A DNA stretch of 64,000 nucleotides from Aciditerrimonas ferrireducens. Lineage in GTDB: Bacteria; Actinomycetota; Acidimicrobiia; Acidimicrobiales; UBA8190. The DNA lies in contig NZ_JAKHEX010000001.1 in assembly GCF_023130475.1 (NCBI RefSeq), positions 351,917 through 415,916 of the forward strand, in the 5' to 3' direction. The notes beneath the pieces are model-generated. The model was not told where the DNA came from. It saw only the letters and a program-made list of their open reading frames with translations, and ran no database searches. The translations under genes and the position numbers were made by a program. Below, piece by piece: positions 62,703 through 64,000 of this stretch (positions are counted from its first letter, which is position 1; each line of letters starts with the position of its first letter).

Positions 62703-63816
62703 ATGGCTTTCCAGAATTCGCCCCCCGGCCACGATCTGGCGCTGGAGGACCGAGAGCTGTGGAATCGGCTGAAGAGCGCCGAGTCCGACCAGCGGCTGCT
62801 GGAGCGGGTACAGCAGCAGTCCAGCGGATACGCCGGGTGCCGCGAGGAGCAAGTGCTGAGGGCCCTCTGCGAAGCGTTCGAGCAGCTCAGGGCACCCGAG
62901 CGGGTCCGGGTGTTGAGGGTCCTCGGGCTGGGCGAGACTGCCGAGCGGCTGGGGGGGAAGGCGGGTGCAGAACCTGGTGCTGCAGCCGGTACGGGACGGG
63001 GAGAGCCGGTGCCGGCCCGACCTGGCGCTGGTCGAGCCAGCTCCGGACCCCGACGGGCAGGACCTGGTCTGGGCGGTGATCGATGCAAAGACACGCAGCG
63101 AGGCGGCCTGCAACAGCGCCCAGGTGCGCAGCGCCTTCCTGACCCAGGGCCCCGAGCAGCTGCCCGAACCGGCACGGGGCCTGGCCTTCTGGGCCCCGAA
63201 CCGGCGCGGCCAGTGGTGCTGGCTGATCCAGCAGCACGACGCCTACCGGTTCTCGAAGCTGTGCTACCCCTCGTACTGGGACCTGAGCCGGGTCCGCTGG
63301 ATCCTGCTGTCGCCCAACGAAACCTACTACTGCCCCAACAAGTACTGGGAGCTGGCTGACTTCGAGCTGCTGGTGGAGCAACTGCTGGAGCTGGCCTGGG
63401 AGAGCCCCCACCCCCGGCCCGCGCTAGAGGCGGCGATCGGGGCCTACCTGGCCGGGCCGAGCCGGCACCAGTACCGGGCCCTCCCGGTCACCGGGAAGCT
63501 GCGGTCCGCCTCCCGCCTGTCCCGGCGCTGGACCGACCTGCTGTGGAACAGGGAGCTGCGGTGGGTGGCCCACCGGTCCCGCGGGCTGCACCTGGTGCTG
63601 GACGACCAGCGGGGGTGGGCGCTGCAGGACCCGGGGGGGCGGATCGTGGACCCGCAGCGAGCCCCGGACGCCGAGCGCGAGGCTTGGGAGCGGGACCTGC
63701 GGGACATAGGGGAGCGCCCCTCCTGGGCCCCCTGCCCGGTGCAGGGGTGCCGCGGCGGGGCGTGCGGGCACGTAGACCGGTACGGCAGCCAGCTGCGGGA
63801 CCGGCCCGCCGCCTGA
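62703..63816 (+). pseudogene. PD-(D/E)XK-like nuclease candidate, frame split by a G7 run
   Basis: Removing one G from the seven-G run at 62951-62957 joins two frames into a 370-residue protein: an N-terminal helical part ([34 protein letters not shown]) and a catalytic part. In that part RPDLALVEP and, about 20 residues on, [12 protein letters not shown] form the PD-x(n)-(D/E)xK motif of restriction-like nucleases. The C-terminus has a Cys/His cluster (CPVQGCRGGACGH). ATG 62703 has AGGAGG upstream. The family is not recognised. The homopolymer may be a sequencing error, a phase switch or a real mutation. Confidence 0.6.
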
Positions 63817-63899
63817 GCCCCCCGGGCGCGACCGGGCCCCCGGCGCCGAGGCGGCTGGCCGGGGGCCCGGGCTTGCTTGGGGGCAACCCCCCGGGTCTA

Positions 63900-63916
63900 G
63901 GCCGAAGTTACGGCCA
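63900..63916 (+). terminator. Possible stem-loop after the nuclease gene
   Basis: GGCCG and CGGCC form a short stem around AAGTTA, followed by ACTT. It is weak; the 63817-64000 stretch otherwise holds GC-rich repeats but no recognisable gene. Confidence 0.3.
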
Positions 63917-64000
63917 CTTCTCTGGCGCCGTGTGCTGCTGAGCAGGGAGGATGGCGGTCTCACACTCGTTGGTTGTAGGTACTAACGTGTTGACGGGTGC

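Overview
The window is very G+C-rich, uses many GTG starts, has actinobacterial -10 hexamers (TAGCCT, TAGGCT, TAGGGT), and encodes the two tiny actinobacterial-type ribosomal proteins bL37 and bS22. I infer a high-G+C actinobacterium, possibly class Acidimicrobiia; the class is a guess, because no rRNA gene is present.

Layout. (1) 1-4656: the start of an encapsulated-ferritin gene running off the left edge, pyrophosphatase, a membrane-anchored unknown, and an ECF sigma factor with a membrane beta-propeller partner. (2) 4797-14116, minus strand: a beta-ketoadipate operon, pcaI-pcaJ-pcaH-pcaG-pcaB-pcaL, followed by an IclR regulator and a frameshifted GNAT/acyl-CoA-synthetase gene. (3) 14180-21088, minus strand: a folate and C1 block made of a three-domain PabB-PabC-PabA fusion, an NTF2-like protein, a divergent FolD, PurU (broken as assembled), a GntR regulator (also broken) and a 6PGDH-like dehydrogenase. 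(4) 21601-35045, plus strand: a CUT2-type ABC importer, a Pht5-like decarboxylase, LigK, LigJ, a VOC-fold protein, two LigM-type tetrahydrofolate (THF)-dependent O-demethylases flanking a MetF-like reductase, PobA and an FAH-family hydrolase. (5) 35085-61107: mostly housekeeping genes (acylphosphatase, FabH, thiolase, NifU-like, glycosyltransferases, PepN, YchF, RsmI, MsrA, MetG, TatD, RsmA, IspE), ending in an operon for a secreted protein, a small membrane protein and an ACP-GNAT fusion. (6) 61393-64000: tRNA-Gln followed by remnants of serine and tyrosine recombinases, an IS256 remnant, a 23-bp inverted repeat and a PD-(D/E)XK-like nuclease gene split by a G7 tract.

The main system (14-35 kb with the pca operon) looks like a catabolic island for methoxylated lignin aromatics such as vanillate and syringate. 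LigM-type enzymes would move O-methyl groups to THF. MetF, FolD and PurU would oxidise the methyl group to formate and return THF, and PabBCA would make p-aminobenzoate for the folate pool. Protocatechuate would pass through PcaHG to PcaIJ, and gallate-type products through a ring-cleavage enzyme (the VOC protein is a candidate), LigJ and LigK. Two PcaR-like operator boxes in matching promoter positions link the pca operon and the importer operon. The individual enzyme assignments are strong; the integrated pathway and the substrates are inference.

Several conserved genes (acyl-CoA synthetase, purU, gntR, thiolase, ACP-GNAT, nuclease) carry frame breaks. From sequence alone I cannot tell assembly error from real decay.
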